The notes under the pieces: generated by a model
Database searches by the model: none
What the model was told of the DNA's origin: nothing
Seen by the model: the letters and a program-made list of their open reading frames with translations, nothing else
Translations under genes and position numbers: made by a program
Part shown: piece by piece, positions 60,385-64,000 of the stretch
Layout: every line of letters begins with the position of its first letter
Position numbering within the stretch: the stretch's first letter is position 1
Assembly (NCBI RefSeq): GCF_003955665.1
Contig: NZ_RXHU01000011.1
Coordinates: 170,050-234,049 of the forward strand
DNA length: 64,000 bases
Reading direction: 5' to 3'
Source: Paenibacillus whitsoniae
Lineage (GTDB): Bacteria; Bacillota; Bacilli; Paenibacillales; NBRC-103111

Positions 60385-62146
60385 GGTCCTTCTTCCCTTC
60401 CCCATGTTTATGCCACGGCAGCCTGAGCGTCACGACCGCACCATGGTCCTCTCGATTCCCAAACTGTATGCCAACCTCGCGTCCAAAATTCATCTGCAGT
60501 CGATGCCTGACATTCCAGATCCCCAAATGTTCGTCCCCGGACTGATCCAAATACTGCGCCGAATTAAGCTGTGACAATAGCTCAGCCTGAAAGCCCTTCC
60601 CATTATCCTCAATGCGCAGCAGGAAAAAATCATTCGGTGCCTCAACATCTCTCTCCGCCCTCACCCGAATCTCAAACGCTCCGTACGCCTTCGTAAAGCC
60701 ATGGATAATCGCATTCTCGACAAAGGGCTGCACCACGAGCGGCGGAATCTCAACGTGCTTGTACGGCTCAGGGATCTCCAGTTGAAAAACCAGATCATCC
60801 GGATAGCGCATCGCTTGAATTTCCAAATAGTTGCGAATATGCGCAATCTCATCCTCCAGCGTCATCGTTGTCCGGTTCGTCCTCATAATGAAGCGGAAAT
60901 AATCCGCGAGATGCAGCGCCATTTTCTGCACCGCCTTCGTATCCTTGAGCGCCGCAAGGTTGTAAATAATATTGAGACTGTTCATATAAAAATGCGGATT
61001 AATCTGAACCTGCAAATGCTTAAATTCCGCTTGTTGAACCCGAATCTTCTCCTCGTAAACGGAAATTTTCAAATGCTCAATCTGATCCACCATGTTGTTG
61101 AATGTCGTGATCAGAAAAGCAAACTCCGTCGAGCCCCCTTCATGCAGGCGCACCGACAGTTCCCCCTGGCCGATTCTGCGCATCCCGCGCATCAGCTGCG
61201 TCAGCGGCTTCACCAGAATTCGCTGCAAATAGAGCAAATACACCGCCAATACCGCCGCTCCGCCTACAGGTAAAAAATAAATCGCCAGCTGCAGATATGG
61301 TAAATTCTGCAGCATATTTTTCTCCGCGATGATCAACTCAAACTCCAGCGCGGCATGCGTAGAACCTTCCCGAACAATGAGGAATTGTTCGTCCTCCTCC
61401 CTATCCTTCACGATCCGCACGCGTGAAGGCTCCAACTGCAGCTGATCGCTAAACTGCCGATAGCGTTCCAGCGGAAAAAACATCGTCGTGAGCGTCTCCC
61501 CCGACGGAGCAACCACCAGGGCGCCTCCGCCTGGCCCTGTGTTCCATCGGCTGAGCGGCTCTGCCAAGCTGCTCATCTTAATCAGAATGCCGCCGGATAG
61601 GCCGGCTCCCAGATCTTTGTTGATTTTCATCAAATAGGTATCGCCGCTCGCCGCCGTCATGACAAGCCAGTTCCCGTTCGAACTGTCGTTCGGCCGCGTG
61701 GTAGCGTTTTCGCTTATAAATTGCTTCACCGTCTGTACGCGATCATAGTAGTACGTGTTCTCCCGCGTCGAAACCAGTAAATCGCCTGTCACCGGCGAAT
61801 AAACAAAAAACGTATTCACCAGATTGTAAATATCCAACTGCCGGCTTAATTTATTAAACACTCGCTGCTTGGCCAGCACATAATCGTCCGTCTCAATCGC
61901 ATATAAGTCCATGTTAATGACATCAGGGTCGCTATACAGGTGGAACAAATAGTTATCGAATTCTTTGAGCGTATTGTCCGTATCTTCCACGTACTGACTT
62001 AGCAGCTTGCTGTAGTTTTGTGAGATTTGATCCCGAACCACATTCATCGAATACACATTATTAAAAATCAAAAAACTCACGAGCGGCGCCACCACCAGCA
62101 CGAAGCCTACAAAAATTTTAAATCTCACTGAATTAACCAGTTGCAA
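60359..62146 (-). CDS. YesM-type sensor histidine kinase
   Basis: A 595-residue membrane kinase. Helix 1 (FKIFVGFVLVVAPLVSFLIF, about 8-27) and helix 2 (LAIYFLPVGGAAVLAVYLLY, about 283-302) flank the sensor region. A HAMP domain (about 305-355) leads to the phospho-acceptor motif LQVQINPHFYMNSLNIIYNL and an HATPase domain with VVQPFVENAIIHGF and RIEDNGKGFQ. The start appears to be a TTG at 62146 behind GGGGCGGGGAGG, at short spacing; a GTG at 62131 is the alternative. Its partner is the overlapping YesN-type regulator. The signal is probably an extracellular oligosaccharide. Confidence 0.9.
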   Translation of the reverse strand: MQLVNSVRFKIFVGFVLVVAPLVSFLIFNNVYSMNVVRDQISQNYSKLLSQYVEDTDNTLKEFDNYLFHLYSDPDVINMDLYAIETDDYVLAKQRVFNKLSRQLDIYNLVNTFFVYSPVTGDLLVSTRENTYYYDRVQTVKQFISENATTRPNDSSNGNWLVMTAASGDTYLMKINKDLGAGLSGGILIKMSSLAEPLSRWNTGPGGGALVVAPSGETLTTMFFPLERYRQFSDQLQLEPSRVRIVKDREEDEQFLIVREGSTHAALEFELIIAEKNMLQNLPYLQLAIYFLPVGGAAVLAVYLLYLQRILVKPLTQLMRGMRRIGQGELSVRLHEGGSTEFAFLITTFNNMVDQIEHLKISVYEEKIRVQQAEFKHLQVQINPHFYMNSLNIIYNLAALKDTKAVQKMALHLADYFRFIMRTNRTTMTLEDEIAHIRNYLEIQAMRYPDDLVFQLEIPEPYKHVEIPPLVVQPFVENAIIHGFTKAYGAFEIRVRAERDVEAPNDFFLLRIEDNGKGFQAELLSQLNSAQYLDQSGDEHLGIWNVRHRLQMNFGREVGIQFGNREDHGAVVTLRLPWHKHGEGKKDHDELAGRG

Positions 62147-62264
62147 TGCCTCCCCGCCCCGATTTTGTAGTAGTGGGCCTGCGCTTTCATTGTAGAGCAG
62201 CTACTCTCATTTTACTATCAGTTGGAGGCACTTACATAGCACTTTTGATACAAAGGCTAAAAAA

Positions 62265-62305
62265 GAAAAAACGTATGAAATCATCAGATTTCATACGTTT
62301 TTTTT
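62265..62305 (-). terminator. Terminator of the tRNA operon
   Basis: A 12-bp core stem (ACGTATGAAATC and its complement) around ATCA is extended by A/T pairs and followed by T runs. It lies right after the last tRNA gene. Confidence 0.93.
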
Positions 62306-62306
62306 A

Positions 62307-62385
62307 TACCGGCGAGAGGACTCGAACCTCCACGGTTTCCCACTCGATTTTGAGTCGAGCGCGTCTGCCATTCCGCCACGCCGGC
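62307..62385 (-). tRNA. tRNA-Leu (CAA)
   Basis: The acceptor GCCGGCG pairs with CGCCGGT; the anticodon loop is CTCAAAA in a TCGAG stem. A long variable arm (GTGGGAAACC) marks a class II tRNA. CCA is not encoded. Confidence 0.93.
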
Positions 62386-62404
62386 ATATTCAGTTGTAAA
62401 ACAA

Positions 62405-62493
62405 TGGTGCCGAAGACCAGACTTGAACTGGTACGGTAGTCACCTACCGCAGGATTTTAAGTCCTGTGCGTCTGCCGATTCCGCCACTCCGGC
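62405..62493 (-). tRNA. tRNA-Leu (TAA)
   Basis: The acceptor GCCGGAG pairs with CTTCGGC; the anticodon loop is CTTAAAA in a CAGGA/TCCTG stem. It has a long variable arm and an encoded CCA. Confidence 0.93.
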
Positions 62494-62499
62494 AAGTGT

Positions 62500-62573
62500 T
62501 GGAGGCGCCACCCAGACTCGAACTGGGGGTAAAGCTTTTGCAGAGCTCTGCCTTACCACTTGGCTATGGCGCC
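62500..62573 (-). tRNA. tRNA-Cys (GCA)
   Basis: The acceptor GGCGCCA pairs with TGGCGCC. The discriminator is T, as expected for Cys; the anticodon loop is CTGCAAA. CCA is encoded. Confidence 0.94.
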
Positions 62574-62585
62574 TCATTGCAACAT

Positions 62586-62660
62586 TGGAGCGGAAGACGG
62601 GGATCGAACCCGCGACCCTCGCCTTGGCAAGGCGATGCTCTACCGCTGAGCCACTTCCGC
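62586..62660 (-). tRNA. tRNA-Gly (GCC)
   Basis: The acceptor GCGGAAG pairs with CTTCCGC; the anticodon loop is TTGCCAA. CCA is encoded. Confidence 0.94.
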
Positions 62661-62671
62661 ATAATATAAAA

Positions 62672-62743
62672 CTGGGGATCAAGGATTCGAACCTTGGCAT
62701 GACGGAGTCAAAGTCCGTTGCCTTACCGCTTGGCTAATCCCCA
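62672..62743 (-). tRNA. tRNA-Gln (TTG)
   Basis: The acceptor TGGGGAT pairs with ATCCCCA; the anticodon loop is CTTTGAC. CCA is not encoded. Confidence 0.93.
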
Positions 62744-62762
62744 CTATAGTTAACCAATAGAG

Positions 62763-62836
62763 GGCGACCGATGGGACTTGAACCCACGAATGCCGGATCC
62801 ACAAACCGGTGCGTTAACCCCTTCGCCACGATCGCC
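62763..62836 (-). tRNA. tRNA-His (GTG)
   Basis: The extra 5' G (position -1) pairs with C73, the His identity element. The anticodon loop is TTGTGGA. CCA is not encoded. Confidence 0.92.
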
Positions 62837-62849
62837 ATATGAAGTTAAT

Positions 62850-62923
62850 TGGCAGGGGCAGCAGGAATCGAACCCACACCAAAGGTTTTGGAGACCTTTG
62901 TTCTACCTTTAAACTATGCCCCT
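62850..62923 (-). tRNA. tRNA-Trp (CCA)
   Basis: The acceptor AGGGGCA pairs with TGCCCCT and the discriminator is G. The anticodon loop is CTCCAAA. 3' CCA is encoded. Confidence 0.94.
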
Positions 62924-62933
62924 AAAAAGGATA

Positions 62934-63015
62934 TGGAGGCTGATGGATTCGAACCACCGAACTCGGAGAGAGCAGATTTACAGTCTGCCGTGTTTAGCCA
63001 CTTCACTAAGCCTCC
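62934..63015 (-). tRNA. tRNA-Tyr (GTA)
   Basis: The acceptor GGAGGCT pairs with AGCCTCC; the anticodon loop is CTGTAAA. The variable arm is long, as in bacterial Tyr tRNAs. CCA is not encoded. Confidence 0.93.
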
Positions 63016-63025
63016 ATACAAACAG

Positions 63026-63098
<73 letters not shown>

Positions 63099-63111
63099 AT
63101 ATTAAATTAAA

Positions 63112-63187
<76 letters not shown>

Positions 63188-63203
63188 TTACTTTAAATAA
63201 TAA

Positions 63204-63280
63204 TGGCGGAGCCGACGGGATTCGAACCCGCGGTCTCCTGCGTGACAGGCAGGCATGTTAGGCCTCTACACCACGGCTCC
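63204..63280 (-). tRNA. tRNA-Asp (GTC)
   Basis: The acceptor GGAGCCG pairs with CGGCTCC; the discriminator is G and the anticodon loop CTGTCAC. CCA is encoded. Confidence 0.94.
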
Positions 63281-63289
63281 ACATTCATT

Positions 63290-63368
<79 letters not shown>

Positions 63369-63424
63369 TCGTTAAGTATAAGTGATGTATCGAAGTAAAT
63401 CAAGCTTTACTTTAAGATACATGA

Positions 63425-63497
63425 TGGAGGCTGACGGGATCGAACCGCCGACCCTCTGCTTGTAAGGCAGATGCTCTCCCAGCTGAGCTAAGCCTCC
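63425..63497 (-). tRNA. tRNA-Val (TAC)
   Basis: The acceptor GGAGGCT pairs with AGCCTCC; the anticodon loop is CTTACAA. CCA is not encoded. Confidence 0.93.
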
Positions 63498-63516
63498 ATG
63501 GTACTATTAGAAGAAG

Positions 63517-63588
63517 TGACCCGTAGGGGACTCGAACCCCTGTTACCTCCGTGAAAGGGAGGTGTCTTAACCACTTGACCAACGGGCC
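63517..63588 (-). tRNA. tRNA-Glu (TTC)
   Basis: The acceptor GGCCCGT pairs with ACGGGTC (one G-T pair); the anticodon loop is CTTTCAC. CCA is not encoded. Confidence 0.93.
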
Positions 63589-63665
63589 TAGATATTTTTT
63601 TGCGGGTTCCCGAAACTAATCGGAATACACGACAACGCTGTGCTTCACTTTTTAGGGTGAATTTG

Positions 63666-63757
63666 TGGCGGAGAGAGAGGGATTCGAACCCTCGAGACGC
63701 TTGTGACGCCTACACGATTTCCAATCGTGCTCCTTCGGCCAGCTCGGACACCTCTCC
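63666..63757 (-). tRNA. tRNA-Ser (GGA)
   Basis: The acceptor GGAGAGG pairs with TCTCTCC; the discriminator is G and the anticodon loop TTGGAAA. The variable arm is long. CCA is encoded. Confidence 0.94.
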
Positions 63758-63760
63758 ATA

Positions 63761-63836
63761 TGGCTCCCCGAACAGGACTCGAACCTGTGACAACTCGATT
63801 AACAGTCGAGTGCTCTACCAACTGAGCTATCAGGGA
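63761..63836 (-). tRNA. tRNA-Asn (GTT)
   Basis: The acceptor TCCCTGA pairs with TTCGGGGA-type bases ending in A72; the anticodon loop is CTGTTAA. CCA is encoded. It is the first tRNA after the rRNA gene. Confidence 0.94.
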
Positions 63837-63985
63837 ATACACTTGCTATTAAATTCAAGGCTTGCACCTTGAAAACTAGATACGAAACGTTGCTTCAACT
63901 TTAGGTTTGTTGTTGTAGTTTTGGGCCCCGAGAAAGTAATCGGCATCAGCTACAAAGCTTCGCTTCACTTTCTTGGGATATGTTT
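63837..63985 (-). other. Spacer from 23S rRNA to tRNA-Asn without a 5S gene
   Basis: These 149 bp contain the conserved spacer text TATCTAGTTTTCAAGGTGC and a hairpin (CCC-A-AGAAAGT, 63977-63967, with ACTTTCT-C-GGG, 63937-63927) right after the 23S end, probably a processing stem. No 5S-like sequence is present. Confidence 0.6.
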
Positions 63986-64000
63986 GGTTAAGCCCTCGAC
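63986..64000 (-). rRNA. 23S rRNA, 3' tip only
   Basis: GTCGAGGGCTTAACC on the minus strand matches the usual 3' end of Firmicute 23S rRNA (CGAGGRCTTAACC). Only 15 bases are inside the window, so the call rests on this and on the rrn-type tRNA order that follows. Confidence 0.6.

Noticed and set aside
62440..62700. Open frames within the tRNA cluster
   Set aside because: They run through several complete tRNA genes and have no independent support.

Overview
The window looks like a chromosomal segment from a Gram-positive, spore-forming member of the Paenibacillaceae (Paenibacillus/Cohnella type). The signs are a GC-rich Firmicute codon style, strong AGGAGG ribosome binding sites with several TTG starts, YjcZ-type small sporulation proteins, a YheC/YheD-type protein, a LiaFSR-like system, SLH-anchored enzymes, YesM/YesN two-component systems, Lpl/Ytc-type sugar ABC importers, and a 16-tRNA cluster in the same order as the Bacillus rrn-linked cluster.

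Layout. Positions 1-5.5 kb (minus strand) hold the 5' part of a YesM-type kinase gene and a sugar/inositol-type operon: a LacI regulator, two Gfo/Idh/MocA oxidoreductases and a ThuA-domain protein. 5.7-7.9 kb has a GGDEF/EAL protein convergent with a YheC/D protein. 8.4-11.7 kb is the amino-sugar locus: nagB-nagA divergent from a ROK regulator. 12.2-16.6 kb carries prfC, a membrane-anchored metallophosphoesterase and zwf. 16.8-18.5 kb holds small genes of unknown or general role. 19.4-23.5 kb is an envelope-stress cluster: pspA/liaH-like, liaF, liaS, liaR and signal peptidase I. 23.6-24.6 kb is a c-di-AMP (ydaO-type) riboswitch in front of a secreted 3D-domain protein. 25.2-30.4 kb is a molybdenum cofactor locus: moeA, moaA, mobA, a MOSC protein and a membrane sulfite-oxidase-like protein. 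30.5-33.5 kb has a Met-repeat secreted protein and an OmpR/EnvZ-type pair. 33.8-38.2 kb is one giant SLH-anchored PL11 rhamnogalacturonan lyase. 39.0-42.8 kb has a hydrolase, a MITE-like element, a second ROK regulator, a methyltransferase and a YjcZ peptide.

42.9-62.1 kb is a polysaccharide utilisation locus. It contains two ABC importers, a secreted PL8 lyase, a GH88 unsaturated glucuronyl hydrolase, a transmembrane AraC regulator and a YesN/YesM pair. The lyase would cut a uronic-acid polysaccharide outside the cell, the importers would take up unsaturated oligosaccharides, and the GH88 enzyme would remove the unsaturated uronate in the cytoplasm. Three of its transcription units share an ungapped 31-bp promoter-proximal motif. 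62.3-63.8 kb is a 16-gene tRNA cluster, with the 3' tip of a 23S rRNA gene at the right edge and no room for a 5S gene between them.

The most unusual signal is not coding. Eight intergenic arrays, in four sequence families, share one architecture: short (semi-)palindromic units about 50 bp apart in one orientation, a wider central gap, then units about 50 bp apart in the opposite orientation. I do not recognise this element type.
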